Assembly: GCF_022539315.1 (NCBI RefSeq)
Contig: NC_066317.1
Coordinates: forward strand, 43,370,435-43,434,434
DNA from: Serinus canaria
Taxonomy: Eukaryota; Chordata; Aves; Passeriformes; Fringillidae
Direction: 5' to 3'
DNA: 64,000 bases
The notes under the pieces: model-generated
Seen by the model: the letters and a program-made list of their open reading frames with translations, nothing else
Told to the model about the DNA's origin: nothing
The model's database searches: none
Shown here: piece by piece, positions 18,340 through 32,400 of the stretch
How the letters are laid out: every line of letters starts with the position of its first letter
Numbering within the stretch: position 1 is the stretch's first letter
Translations under genes and position numbers: made by a program

Positions 18340-21300
18340 ATAGCAAGAATTATGTATTTGCTGGTTTTAAGAGTTAAATGAAGATTTTGAATTGTTTATT
18401 GTATGTCTTCAAAAGAAGGCTGTTAACAGCTGACTTGTTGTCTATTTGGGATTTTTCTTCTTTGAAGGAAATTATACTAGAAAATATTGCAAGAAAATAT
18501 TAGAACATGAGGATTTTTCAGATAGTAAGAGGGGCAAAAAGAATTGCAGATGACAAAGAAGGTGACAATAAAACAGGAAAAAGTGTAGCCATACAATACA
18601 CTCTTATAACTGTAGGGATATAGGTGTCTTTTTCTTATGCACACAAATAATAGAATGGTGAAGGGGCACTCATGAATTTCAGGGGAAAAAGTATAAAGAT
18701 ATGCTTGAGGACATCTATGTGTATTCATTATCTGTGCACACCTACATACACCTGTTGCTTAAAAGACGAACAAATATAGTTACTAATCTGTTTGGTGATT
18801 TAAAATGGGGCTTCCTACAAATTGTATACATGTAAGCTAAGGAGTTTTAGTTCTCCTCAAATAAACCTGCAGGATGACTTGCAGATACTTTGTCATGAAT
18901 CTTCCACTGAAAAATTACTATTTGTTTGTTCTTCATCTTCTGAGATTATTTAGCTGTTATTTGTTCACTGGATGGAAGGACCCAACCTTAATAAATTTTA
19001 CACCAACTTGGTTGGGAATGGGCAGGTAGGAAGAAAACCCTTTTGTTACCAGATTAATTTTAACAGCAAGACTGAAATAATTTCCCATTTTGTGTGAAGA
19101 GAACTCAGAAGAGATAGGGAGTAGTACACAGGAGTCCAAAAAACCAACCCAGTAAGTTCACGTGGCTCTGCACTGTCGGGATATTCTTTATTGGAGTCCT
19201 GTCAGTATGAAGTAGAGCATATTTAAGAGCTTCAACAACCAATGAGATAGAATAAGAAGTTCTCATAAAGTCTTAATATTCTGGTGAATTTCATAATATT
19301 ACTATCTTTCTTTAAATCCATTGAAAACTGTAAGAAGGGAAGAAAAAACTTTGTATTTTAAAAAGCATTTCTAGCCCACATGATTTCAAGGAGTATTTGA
19401 AAAGTGATTTCAATGCATTAACCATACTAAAAAATTAAGATGCTATCTTTATGACAGCAACAAAATATCTGCAAAGATCTCATTGGCTACATGTATTTAA
19501 TATATACAATAGATTTATCTCCTGTAAAAAAAACTTTTGTGTCGTATTATCGGATGCTGTCTCTTTCTTGTTAATAAAAGAGAAAAAAAAGAAAAAAAAA
19601 GAAGAGAAAAGTAAAAGCATCAGCCAACCTCTCTGAGCACTGTCAGCTGTATGGTTTGTATTGCAGTTCATTCATTGGTTAAGTGTTAAGACCAAAGACA
19701 GACACTTCTATTATATCCAACACTATGACACTGCTGTTTCTACTAATTCTGTTGGAATGAAGAGATGAAAAGTTGTAATTACAACATTAAATGTAACATA
19801 GTTTAGATTTGTGCAGCATTTTGAGCTGTAGATTTTCACTTTTTTCCAGGGTTTAAATTTTTTGTCAGTGTCTTGCAATTACATTACTATTCATGCATAT
19901 GGAGGGTCTTTTGGTCTTCCTAAGAAAACATGCCAAGGCATTGCTTCTTTGAAATGAAGTTATGCTGGTTTGCTTGAAAAATCAGCTTGGCTGGATAAAA
20001 GAATTCACTTTCAAGCATTTTAGATGCAGAGGGTTATTAAGTCTGGAAGATAGAGCCATAAATGTCTAGAAGGATTTAATGAAGGATGTTTGAAATATTT
20101 AGTTGCTAACATAATGTATCTTTGGTGGGGGGGGAGGAGGTGTTTTATTTGTTTGTTTTGCTTTGTTTTTAGATTCTAAATAATTGCTAAATAAAAAACA
20201 ATTCAAAACCCACAAACTTTGGACTATGGACTTGTTATCAGCTGATTCACTGTAATGCACATGAAAGTTGGATCAAAATCTGTGTTGTATTGTTCCAAAC
20301 ACTACTCAGTAAAGGTCTGCTAACAATTTTTGTTTTGTAAACTTCATGTTGATGGTTTTCTTGTGTATAGAAGTATATATAAAAAAATGGGAACTATTTT
20401 CTTACACATACTATGCAATATATTTGTAGAACTGCAATATTACCAAAATTACAAAAGCTGTGCTTTTGTACTCTCTTGCTTTATGTAACACAAATCTTTT
20501 TTCTATTTAATGGATTGTCTGTCTTAAAATTGTGGATTATTCAAAAGCAGTACTCTAAAAATTTAAAGATTTTTGTTTTATTTACGTTTGATTTTTTAAT
20601 GAAAAATAATAGCAAGGTTTTGGAAGTTGGAAATTGTTTTTTCTTGGAAAGCTAGAACTTTTTCAGCATGTAATTAACACTCAGTTTAAAATGTCTCTTA
20701 TACTTCTTTCATTAGATCCTAGCATTTCCATCTGGTGCTACCATTTAACTATAAATAAATCTGATACATTAAATAAGAAGCATATCAGAACTAATGTCAA
20801 GAATAATCTAACAGGAATCCTACTAAGGATGAGAAGAACTTATAGAAAGGCTGATGAGAAACTTTTAGATTTTCTAGGGGTTTTGATGGATTTTTTTTTG
20901 TTAGTTTGTGTTTCATTACCTCCATCTACATTAGCAGCATGGTAATAGCTTTAATTTGCTTTTCAATTGTTTTGTCTTATACACAGACTATAGTACAGTT
21001 TTATTTCAAACATTTTTTTGAAAACAGACACAGTATTTAAATATAGTACTTATATTAAGAAAACCCAATTTTAAAGAAATGTAGGCTTTATTTCTACAGC
21101 AGCATTAGTAATGTTTAAATGATGGTGCTGCTATATCATCTACCATAAAAGCATATTACACTTCTCAAGTTCCTTTGTATCTTGCTAGAATAAGCTTAAA
21201 CTGCAGATTCATGTTTAAACTGCACTTGTTTACAAGCCACGTGAGAATTACATGGTCATGTAGAAGGTTTTGTGGTGGTATCATCAATGCAGACAAATGC

Positions 21301-23516
21301 TCTCTGTGCCTACCCTGGGCAGTGTCAGTGCTAGTGACAGCCCAGCCTTGCACAGGGCTCGGACAAAAAGCAAGGTGAGCATCTAGTGGGTCTGTTTACA
21401 CTGAGCTCCTTGATGCCATATTATAATTTCATCTATATCCAGACAGCTACTAGCCTAAAAAATCAGTAATTTCTGTACAAGAGCAGCAGTTGTATGGAAC
21501 AATCAGTAATATAGGATAATATACCAGTAATAGAGACTGATAAGTCTCAAGTGACTAAAACATGATGGCTGATACAGCAAGAAAAAGTATTCTGAGCCTT
21601 TTTACTCAGAGTTGGAGTATTCCAGTCTGGGGAAACTACTTCCAGTAAAAGGGAAATAGAAAATAAGTGAAAAAAAATCTACCATATGCATTATGCTGGT
21701 TCAACACAGCCCACACTGAGACTAGAATTTCATACAAGCTCTCTATGTAAAATATAGCTATGTCTCCTCTGAACTTTGAACTGAGCTTCAGATTATGTTG
21801 TTTGAATTTGAAAGTATTATTTGATCTTTCAGCAATACATTTCTTATACAGGCCAGGACAGGAACAGTTTCAGAAGAGCTGAGGTAAAATCTTATACTGT
21901 ATATCCAGTCTGATCAGAGTCCATAAACCACAAAATCTAGCCTACTTAACTAAGAAAAAAAAAAAAAAACAACTTGAAATCTGAAGGTTTTGCTGAGTTT
22001 TGGGAAAACTTTAAGTGGATTTCACCTTTTTGAGGAATGTCCAGCTCTAGAAGTGTCTTCAATTCTGACATGTTTAGGCAGTCACAGCAATTTATATTAA
22101 AAAATTTGTTCTTGGGGATAACCAGCTTCATTTAATGCATGACTTGATCAGAGAAGTAAAAGTTGCTTTTAGTCACATGTATGCCACCATGTTTGAGAGA
22201 CCCAGCAGGGAGAAGTTCAGCTTTTAGCATCACCTAGAGCACAGTACAAAGGAGGACTTAAGCATAAGAGATGCATTAATGAAGGCAAGATGTATTGTTT
22301 TCTGTGCTTTATGATATTTTGAGAGCCTGCATACAGTCATTCTTCACCACTGAGAGATCTGCATTCTAGCAAAACAACTTATTTCTAAATATATATTTTA
22401 GAACATAAATTATTTTCTTTCTAGGAGATGTTTACTCATTTTTGTCCCAAACACTGCAACAGTTAGTAAGTCAAATCCTCCTTCTTAACTCCCACCCACT
22501 CCTAACTCCTCACCTGAGCTTCAGTTGTCCCCTTAAGCATCCTCCTTTCTTCACAAATAACAAAAATATAGGCAACAAAAAGAATTTTGCTGTCTCTTTA
22601 TAAGGATGCTTCCTGTGTGACTTACTTAAACTGTGTTAAGGGGAAGGTTATTTGATTTCTGACAGAAGAAGTTATATAAAGAAAACACACATAGGTAAAT
22701 ATAATTTTTAGTCTATCTTTCTAGAATGACACTTCTAGAGTGAAAGATTTTAGACTGTAGGCTCCTTAACAACTTTTGATTTCTCAGATGTTTTGTCATT
22801 CAATTATGTATTTAAAATATATTAAAATGAAAGTGCAAATTATCTGATCCTGTTACATTTTGTTTTTAAATAGAAAAGGAATCACTACAGTCATCATTTG
22901 TCCCTCTCTATTAATGAGGTTATTTACTTTTACAAATCTAAAAGGAAAAAACAGAGCTAAAATGTTTAGTAGTATAAAGATAAATATTTAAAACCCCTAT
23001 TAATAACAAATATTCTTCCTTTTAGTTGATGACTGACATTCTCATTCATCTTTGGTAAATTAATGCTCTGATTTCTTTTACAGTGGCAAGCCTTTCTGTT
23101 GTTTTGTGTGATCTCTGGAAGGAAGGAAACCCTTGTTGATAACAGAATTAGAATAACTACACAGTATTAAAAGAAACATCTGTGATAATATTCCCCATGT
23201 TATCATGGAACCCAACCAAGATATGGGGCCATTTACTCATGTTGGGGGAGAGGGTCATCTAAAGTATTTAAATATTGTGAAGAAAATAGTCGGGATGCCT
23301 TCCAGCTCCATGCTCCCCAGGATAACTGAGACATGGTTTTGCAATAACCTTCGAGAGACAGACAGAAAGGAAGTGGTTTTCTTGATCTGCATAGGGATGT
23401 GTAGGACAGTGATGCACAGGTGGTGACACTGTCCCCGTCACATCACAACAGTAAAAACAGTCAGAAGACTTCTCCCTAATCCTCAGAGAAATGGAAGGAA
23501 AGTCAGGTGAAGATGT
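18340..23516. other. AT-rich unique DNA, no gene seen; low-complexity tracts
   Basis: The stretch holds A/G-rich low-complexity sequence at 19577-19612, a G-run near 20128-20140, and A-runs near 21953-21969. Open frames are all under about 105 codons with no recognisable domains, RNA structure or splice pattern. Confidence 0.5.
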
Positions 23517-23946
23517 ATCATAGATTTCTAGGATGGTTTGGATTGAAATGAACCTTAAAAAGTGTCTAGATTCAACTCCCCTGCCCCGGGCAGGGCCACC
23601 TTCCACTGAACCAGCTTTCTCAGAGCCCCATATCCAACCTGACCTTGAACATTTCCAGGGACATCCAAAACTTCTCTGAGAAATCTCTGCCAGTGCCTCA
23701 CCAACCTAAACCTAACCTCAATAAATTAAAGCCAGTAACCCTTATGCTGGCACTACCTGCCCCTGTAAAAGGTGTGTCTCCAGTTTTCTTGTAGGCCACC
23801 TTTAGGTACTGCTCTGAAGTCTCCCAGGAGCCTTCTCTTCTCCAGGCTGTACAACCCCAATTCTCTCAGCATTTCCTCATAGAAGAGGTATTCCATCCCT
23901 GTAATCATTTCTGTGGCCCTCCTTTGGAACTCACTCCAACAGGTCT
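23517..23946 (-). mobile_element. CR1 LINE 3' fragment (antisense)
   Basis: The + strand reads as the reverse complement of a CR1 3' end. It begins ATCATAGATTTCTAGGATGG (a decayed form of the terminal ATTCTATGA repeats), continues through CAACTCCCCTGCCCCGGGCAG, CTTGAACATTTCCAGGGA, CTTCTCTTCTCCAGGCTG and ACAACCCCAATTCTCTCAGC, and fades near 23946. Only about 430 bp remains, 5'-truncated as usual for CR1. The minus-strand open frame at 23268-23606 overlaps it and is not a gene. Confidence 0.92.
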
Positions 23947-23978
23947 GGAAATAATTTTTGTATCTTTATATCTTTGAA

Positions 23979-24027
23979 ATTTTCTTTGTCCTTCATTTTC
24001 TTTGTCCTTTATTTTCTTTGCTCTTTT
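23979..24027 (+). repeat. Short tandem repeat, 16 bp x3
   Basis: Three near-identical pyrimidine-rich units, ATTTTCTTTGTCCTTC and variants, follow directly after the CR1 fragment at 23979, 23995 and 24011. Confidence 0.8.
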
Positions 24028-27000
24028 AAAAACCAGAATCAGGAAGGAGAAAAGCAGTAACCGAGGTATAAATTTTGTGCTTCTCAAGGAGAAGGTGACA
24101 ATGAACTCTCTGTTTGAATATGTATCTCTGTTTATGGCAGAAAGAGGTAAAAAAGAGGGCCAGTACAGTAGGGTGGATTCAAACCCCAGTAAAGTCAATA
24201 GGAAATAAGGACAAACTCTGTGTCTCTGGATTAAATTTTAAATGTTCATTAAAGCTTTGTACAAAAAAAAAAAAAAATTAATAGTCCATGACTTTTTATA
24301 GTGCATTTCTAAAATGCATCATTAACATTAGTGTATTTTTTCCTCTGCAAATTGTTCCAGCTCTAAACTGCAAGTACCGCTTTTGACTCCCCCCCAAGGA
24401 GAACTCTAAGTAATTGTTCAGTCTTCAGTAATTTGTGAAACCCAAACTAAAAATTACAAGATGTCCAAAATAAATCCTAAAAAAATGATAAAAAAAATCT
24501 ACTGCCACTGCCTTTTCAAATTTTAGCTCAGTATTTTCCTTGTAATAGAGTTGCCCTGTTTCTGGAAGCAATAGATTTGATACTCCTGGCCTTCCCACTA
24601 GCTTTTAAAGAGTCTCTGCAAACCATGCTGCTTCCCTTCCCTTTTGCACAGGAGAGGAAAATTAGAGAAATTAATTCTTTCCATTGGGTTTTGGCTTGAT
24701 TTTTGTTGCATGATCTATCTTTACACTCACCTTTAATCCCTGTTTTTAAGTGTAAAGGGAAGAGAATGAGCTGCCATGAAGGGAAAGAGCTGCCATCTGA
24801 TGGCAGCTACTAAGGCTGACATTATTAATTGCAGCATGGGTTGGGTTATTGCTCGAGATAGTAATTACTGCTATGGTAGAGCAAAAGGCGGGAGGAGAAG
24901 AGGAGCATACAAAGAAAAAGCATGGGAAGAGAATAAAGACATGGGAAAAGAGACAAAGAGTGGTATTAGAACAAGTTTACTGTTTAAAGGGGAAGAAAGT
25001 CCTAACTAAATGTTAAAATTTCTCTTTAACTCTCTGACCTTGTCAAATATATCATGCCAGAGTGCAGAAAGCAGGGGAAAGTTCCAGGATAGCATTGATT
25101 CAGAAGTGCTTTTCAAGACCAGAAATGCACTATTCATAGGAACAAGAAAGTAAAAACAACATCAGAAAATTTATGTTGCTTCTCTGGCCTCTCTGTGAAG
25201 ATAGGCACAGATGTGGAAGCTATAAGCTATGGAAACTGTATAGAAGACAGAACGTTTTGTGTACAAAAATACAGTTCTGGAAGAAAAAGTCACTGAGGCT
25301 TACATTAGGCTACAGCAGTGTAAATGGAAAATAGCTGGAACATGAATTAGAAAATGGAGAATAGTCTATAGGCTGGTGAGGTTTTGTTTGTTTGTTTGTT
25401 TGTTTGTTTTTCTGAGGGTTTTTTAGAGGAGGGAATCTGGACTGTAAGGTATTTTCTTATTTCCTTATTTCTCTTTCCTTTTGTTCTATTTCATTTTCCA
25501 AACAGCACTGGAGAACAAAGAGACTTGTGCTGTGATTTCACAGCAGTCAAGAGATGTGTGTGTGTTCATATATATATGAATGGAAGAATAATTAAGAAAG
25601 CAGTGCTACTTACAAGCATTTTGGAAACAGCAGTTTTCTTGTTTCATGAAAGGTTGATCCATCAACTAAAGAATGAGACTGATGAAAACACACATTTGTG
25701 TTCAGGTTTTTTAAGCACGTTTATCTCTACTCACATCACCTTACACAGTTTTCAAGCCCAGATGAGTCCTCTTATATTACCATGTCAAGAAATATTTCAT
25801 ATCTCTACATATGAATTAGTTCGCATGACGTGCAAATTTTCCATAAAGGTATTTATTCTCTATGATGACTATTGCCACCTCATCTTCAAGTTTCCTAGCA
25901 TAAACTGCTGGACTCTAGTAGACCTACTAAATTTCTGATCTTAAACTTTTGGTACTTCAGTTATTACTTTGGGAAAGTCTAGGACACCATACCAGTCCTT
26001 TTTATGGTGCTGTGATAATAAACATCTCTTCTCATGTATGTTGGCATACATTTGTGAGTGAGTCACCACAGGCTTAACCAGATTCCTGGAGCTACTTCTA
26101 AAATTATTTGTTTATTTACCTCCAGTTTCCAAAATCTTGCATGGCTTTAATATAATGTGGGTTTTTACCTTTTTCTTTAAGAATAATACATAATGTACTT
26201 TTAAGAAGTTTTAATTATATACCTAAAACATAAAACTTTATTAATGGCCATATGTTCCTGAGAACTGAAAGGGAAAAATACATTTAAATTATATTATCTC
26301 ACATTTTACAGAACAGTGTAATTTCTGTTGTTTTAGGTGATTTTCCTATCTATTTTAAGGAAACCTAACAAGCAAATGTTTAATTAAATTTGACACTGTA
26401 CAGTTTGCCTAAGAAATATCAGTTCAGTTAGACTATTGTGTGACAAAGTATTAACATTCCAAAGAACCAATTCTAAATGGTGTATTATTCCCTTTTAGAA
26501 GTAAATAATGTATTATCATGTTGTGAAGTATCACAAATTAAATTATACTAATTTTTAAATAAATGTAAATAAAGCTCTTTAGTAGAAACTTCTGCGAAAT
26601 GTGCACCTTCAATTTATTGACCTTTTCTGCTAGCATAATTAATTGGAAAAATATGTTAACCTACATGCCAATCCTTTTCATATTTTATGGCATTTTGCAT
26701 TGTCTCACATATCTTTTCTGTAAGTGGGATATATTTTTCTATGGGTTTTTGTGCAGAATTCATATATTTTAGTTCTACTATTTAATTAATATCAAATTAT
26801 CCTCTGGATTTATTTATTTTAAATGCAGTTTTGTCACTACACTAAACATTTAGGTCAAGTTCCTCCAAAGCTCTGAATATGTATTTAGCTTTAAGTATGT
26901 GAATCATTCTAGTAAATTTAATGGAACTTCTGAAATCTGAAGTTAGAAGCATGATAAAATATTTTGCTGGATCAGTCTTCATAAATGAAGCAAAGTAAGG

Positions 27001-28640
27001 TAATACCTTTCCAGTTTAAAAATTATTTACTGTAAAATAATGAAGGTGAAAGACTATTCTGACTATTCCACTGTGCTTCAATTTTGCTTGTTTTCGTTGA
27101 GTAAAGCTGCTCTTGAGAAGATACATTAATCACTATTTTCCTTTTCAGATCTGTGTGTGACTTCTATGCACCACTGGCCCTCTGCATCATAACTATTTTT
27201 ATTCCTGATTTGAATTTTATCAGCTTCTATTATGTTGAAGTGTTTTGTGCAAGTCCTGAAAAGTCCTGCTGACTTTATAAGAACATCCTGTAATGTGTCT
27301 TTGAGGATAAATGCCATCAATCAGCAAAGTGAATCAGTGGCATTGGGCTATATTTCACATATGCTCCTCTAGAAATTATCTAAATTTGAAGCCTTGAAAC
27401 ATGGATAAAACCTTTACCCTGCACATGAAGGGCGAAAGCAGCTTGATTCCATACTTCATCTGCCATGGTACAGTTTGCTCATTCTGCTGTTCTCGTACTG
27501 ACAATGTCTTCCCAGATGCATTGGATGGTGAGAACCCACATTATCAGTCATAAATTCCACAGGATGAAGAAAATAAATTTAAATTGTCAATAAATGAAGG
27601 TGATGCAGATGGTCACTGTTTTTTGCCCGTTGTTCTGCAACTCTGGAGTCTTTGAGAGGGATTTAAAAAGCAAACAAGAAATCAGTTTGTAAATTGTAAA
27701 AAATCTTCTGAGCCTCATGACTGCCCTTTTTATTATGATGGGATGCAGAGGAGCTTGAACAAAAGGAGGATGAAATTTTCTTCACACCTGCAATAATCAT
27801 TGTATAGTGGAAGAGAAAAAAGGAAGAAAATTACAGTTTTTAGTTTTGCCCTCATGAAAATAACAGCTCTGTAATAGCAGATTTTGTATTGGGAGATCTG
27901 GCTGTTAGCTGTATAAGAATTGACTGCTCTGTCAGCTTTACTCTGTGGAGAATAATTATTGGCAAAAATGTTTAGTTATGTATTTTCTTCAATCGTGATT
28001 ATTCTGCTTGTGCCATCTCTTTTCCTTATCCATAAACTTTATAACTCGTTAGGACTCTTTAGGACTAGTAACAATCTGTAGCAAATATTATTGGGAAAGA
28101 TCTCTGGGTTAACAGACCTTCTCAAGATTAAAAGAATAACACATGGAAGTAATGCTTCATTTTACAAGACAAATTTAAAAATCTGGTCATAGTTACAAAT
28201 TAAATTATCCTAATATCCCTCTGAATAAAACACCTTAGATATCACTCTGCATAGTTTTCCTGTTACATTCCCCTTGGACTTCTGTGAACTCTGGAAAATA
28301 TACCCTGTCCATGCACTTAGCCCAACCAATGTCCAAGTCTAGGTCAGACTGGCAGTGGCAGCAGAGGATGGCATTTAAGGACAGCATGGGTATCTGGCCA
28401 ATTTACGCAGTCCCTTCCCCAAAGATTCCCCCAGTACCCACAGTTATATTCCCTGTCTTATGCCTTTGGAATTGGATTATGAAGCTGTTGTGTGGGGGGG
28501 GTTTCCCACATAATCCTTTTTTAAAACTGCTGACAGTTGCTTTCTGTGGCAGCAAGTCCACAAGAACATTCTTCTATCTAATTTAAACACATCTTCAAGT
28601 AATTTCACTGACTGCCTTTAGTTATTTTATTGTGGGATTT
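24028..28640. other. AT-rich unique DNA, no gene seen; (TTTG)n at 25383-25410
   Basis: A (TTTG)n microsatellite at 25383-25410 opens a 184-codon frame (25384-25938) that I do not accept as a gene: it starts in the repeat, has no domain, and its composition matches the background. An A-run lies at 24262-24278. Nothing else is recognisable. Confidence 0.5.
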
Positions 28641-28990
28641 AGAATATAAGAGAATGGACTGTTTCAGTTGGAATGCGCATACAGAGCTCATCTAGTCCAA
28701 CTTCTTGACCACTTCATTGCTGACCAAAAATTTGAAGCTTACTCTTAAACATTGACAGGCTTCAGGTATCAACCCCCTCTCTAGGAAGTCTATTCCAGTG
28801 TTTGATCACTCTTTTCATAAAGAAATGTTTCCTAATGCCCAGTCTAAACTTCCCCTAATTGGATGTATTGCAACCACTTTATCCACCCCCATAAAAGTTA
28901 AACATATCTCTTTCAGCCTTCAAGAGACCTCATCTTCTCTGCAGTTTCTTCTTACAATACTTTAGAACTCTCAGATAAATCCCACTCAGT
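28641..28990 (-). mobile_element. CR1 LINE 3' fragment, old (antisense)
   Basis: The + strand shows a diverged reverse-complement CR1 tail: AGAATGGACTGTTTCAGTTGGAA, TCATCTAGTCCAACTTCTTG, TCTATTCCAGTGTTTGATCAC, AAAGAAATGTTTCCTAATG and CTAAACTTCCCCTAATTG. All are familiar CR1 3' segments in order. The boundaries are approximate because the copy is decayed. Confidence 0.85.
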
Positions 28991-29208
28991 CCTGATCACT
29001 AACTAACACCTGATTTACTTGGTTTGTTCTGCATATATTCTCTAGTGTTTTAGCTCCTCTGCTCTGTCTGCTACACAGAATATATTGAGTATGAGAATAT
29101 CCTCAGTACCATCAGCATCCTCTGCATTAGGCTTGTAGTTCTGGAACAGAAAATAAATTTTAACTTTGCTCTACTTTGATTCCAAAGAAAGGTTGATTTT
29201 CTCCACAG
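28991..29208. other. Spacer between two CR1 fragments, nothing seen
   Basis: AT-rich sequence with no feature of its own. It separates two CR1 tails in opposite orientations. Confidence 0.5.
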
Positions 29209-29408
29209 AAGGAATGATTAGAAATTTCATTGGACTGCCAAAGGAGGTCGTGGGGTCACCATCCTTGGAGATTTTTAAGCAACAACTCTGTGTGGCACTT
29301 AGTGCCATGGTCTAGCTGCCATGGTGGTGTTGGGTCATAGGTTGGACTTGAGGGACTCAGAGGTCTTTATTTCTGGCCTGATTATTTCTGTGTGATTCTG
29401 TGATTCTC
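29209..29408 (+). mobile_element. CR1 LINE 3' end (sense)
   Basis: The + strand reads as a CR1 sense 3' end: GACTGCCAAAGGAGGTCGTGG, GTCACCATCCTTGGAGATTT, GTGGCACTTAGTGCCATGGT, GGTGTTGGGTCATAGGTTGG and a short terminal repeat TGTGATTCTGTGATTCTC near 29390-29408. About 200 bp remains, 5'-truncated. Confidence 0.93.
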
Positions 29409-32400
29409 CATTTGTTGACATTGCACATGCCAGTCAGACAGCCTGGACAGCAGTCTGGTTCATCCACCCTATTTTTATATTCATTCCCTCCTGGCCTTTT
29501 AGAGACACATGAATATCAACCACATCCTCTCAGGGGATTCCTCATTCTGAACCAGGTGCTCCTGTGTGCCTGTTGGCTTTCACCTATCCTCTAGCATCAA
29601 TACTTCTCTAGAACCCTTTTAATTTTCAGTGCCAGTAGACTGAAGGTTCTATTTCTATTAAAGGTTCCATTTCTATTAAAGTGCAGTCTTAACAGGATGA
29701 CTGAGGGTTTTAAAGCTATATTTCTGAAAGTTTTGCTGCAGAGTACCTGTGTTCCTCTGGTGTTATTCACATCTCGTGACAAGAATCATGCACACTCCTG
29801 ACTATGAAAAACAGTGAAGTTACAGAGGCCTGTAACCAACCTTCCCAATGCACATGAATCAAGCTATGCTAGAAAGCAAGAAAAATCTTAAGCCATTGCT
29901 TGGACCTTTAGTTCTCATTTCCCAAACATGAATTAAAAACATACCACTGAAGCAACCTTTTTAGGTTTTTTTACTATTTTATTGTTCAGTGAAATAGCTT
30001 TTGAATAACTTTTGGTCGTAGTTCATCCTTTCCTAGTAATACTTTTCTTCCTGGTAATTTGCTTATTGTCATATTCCCAAAATGTTTATTGTAATAAAAT
30101 TCATCCCACATTTTCATCTGGCATATAGATTATGTTGCTCTCTGAGCATACAGCAAGACAAAATGAGGGTTTTTTGCTAAGAGAAAATGGGGTTATAAAA
30201 AAGTATCAAAGTAAGACTCCAGGTGGGCGTGCTGGGTGTTTGCTTCGTAATCAGTGCTTGGAGTTGTTGCAGCTGGTGTCTTCATCCTCCTGCAAGGCTC
30301 CAGTCTTCCCATGTAGATTTGGCTCAAGCTCCTGATCAAATCCCAACTCCTGCTTACTTGTGCTGTATTTACTGCTGACTTCTGAGGTAGTTGTCATGTT
30401 CTTCATCCTCTAACACTTTGTGCCCTCAGTCAGATGAGTGAATCAGCATGGTAAGTACTGTTGGAGGGAAAAGAATTATCTACTAGTGACTAGTGTGGCC
30501 AGTGCCTTCTCAGTCTCAGAGCTCTCCAGACAGCTGGATAATCATCACAATATGTTGTTTAGTGTTTTTTGCCTGGAATAAAATAATGAAAATATTTTCA
30601 AATGTTTGATTTTTCTCCATTATTGAAGAATGTCATAAGTGCTTTGCCCTCAGCCTGTTGCTGAGCTGCCAGTCTTACAGAGAAGTAGGTAAGGCTTCAA
30701 CTGCTGGTAGGCTCCAGTCTTCAGTAAGTTTTATCAGGCTGCTCACAGGGTTAACAGCTAAGTTATCAGTATGTATGACAGTAAATGATTTTGTACTTCA
30801 TACTCTGTGGGCTTTACCCAAAATCACAGAATAAAATAATCTGCAGTGTTTAAAGACCAGATTCTTTTTAATGCCTTAGATCCTGTTTAAGGACTATTCC
30901 CGATTATATTAAAAAAAAAAATCAAGAAAACTAGATGAAGCTAAGAAACAAATCTTCAACAATACAACAAGCTTTAAAGGAAAAAAATATTTCTCTTCTA
31001 GTGATGTTAACTTGATGTTCCCCACTCTGCTTTAAAAATAATTTTTTAAAAGTGATAATAAATTTACAGTTAGCAAATTAACAGCTCTTGCAGTTATTAA
31101 AATAAGGCATTACATGAGAGACATATTTCTAATGTCCTATTCAATTAGATTTCATACAAAATCTATTCTTACTCTTTCACTCTTTGTTTTTTAAGGACAT
31201 CTGCAGCAGTCCATATTTCTTGTAGCTATATGTAACAATTTAATAAACCTCTGGATTATTTCCTCACTACCAGAAAAATTTGTCATCCAGAGAAAGTCAG
31301 AAGGATAATCAAAATTATCACCTAATCTAATTATATGAAGAAAAATTTGGATCTGGTAAAAAAAAGCAAAATCCAATAAAAATCTCAACTCACTGACTGT
31401 GTAAATATTTATGCCAAAGGCAACGATTTAGGCTCAGTTTCTTTGTAACCTTACATACAGTGATTTTTTTTCCTCTGATTCTCCTTTTCACATAGTTAAT
31501 TCTTCTACAGTATTACTTATTACTACTTCAGTAATTACATATAAAAAATTAGACTGCAGCACATACTAAACTACATGTCAATAAATTTGGTACTTGGCAT
31601 TTATGACTTTGCTAAGAGGCTTATAATTTTTATAAGCCTGACCACTTGTGAACTATTTAAAGAGCTTTTCCAAAAGTCCAAAAATACGTTAAGTACTGGC
31701 TGTTATGCTCACTGTTATTTATGAAATCTCTTGTCTTTAGACATCCTAAATTGTATTTTCAATAATTATCATGGATAGATGTCTAAACTGTAGGGATTAC
31801 AGCTTAACAGGTGTCAGTTAATACCACGCTTGAGTGCTGCAGATAGCCCAAGGAGTATATTCATGTCTAATTGTGCACACTCCAGAGCACAACAGCTGCC
31901 ACTTGTAGCAGATGCATCATCTGACTGATGATATTCTGCAATGTGTCGGCAGGGACTTCTGCTGCAGCTGATTATATATGATTGTATTTGGCATAGCTGC
32001 ACATCCTTAATAGACACTGTTATCATTGTTCACTGAACATTGGAATACTTTAGTCAGCTGTTTGTTATGCCAGCTATAAGGAACTATCAGCCAAAAAATT
32101 TTCATTAAGTTGGCTGTTTACTGGACCATATAAAATGAATCGTTGACCTTAATGAACTAGTGTCCTCATGTCAAAAATACACTACAGTGGGTGGAAACAA
32201 CAGCCTTGGCAAAAAGTCTTTGTAATGGAAACTCTTCTAATTTTGAGGGGTAATTTCACTAGTATTGGACTAGCAAATAATTAGGTAATAGTTCTAGAGA
32301 TCTGCACTGCTGATACATGTGTGGGTTTTTATATAAAGGTCTCATTCCTACAATGATCTTTGCAGCATGACTGTGGTTGACAGGCTCTCATTTCCCAAGT

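Noticed and set aside
23268..23606. 112-codon minus-strand frame near 23.4 kb
   Set aside because: Part of it is CR1 3' untranslated sequence and the remainder has no recognisable content.
25384..25938. 184-codon frame, the longest outside the satellite
   Set aside because: It starts in a (TTTG)n microsatellite, reads phenylalanine- and leucine-rich background, and shows no domain, splice signal or CpG change.
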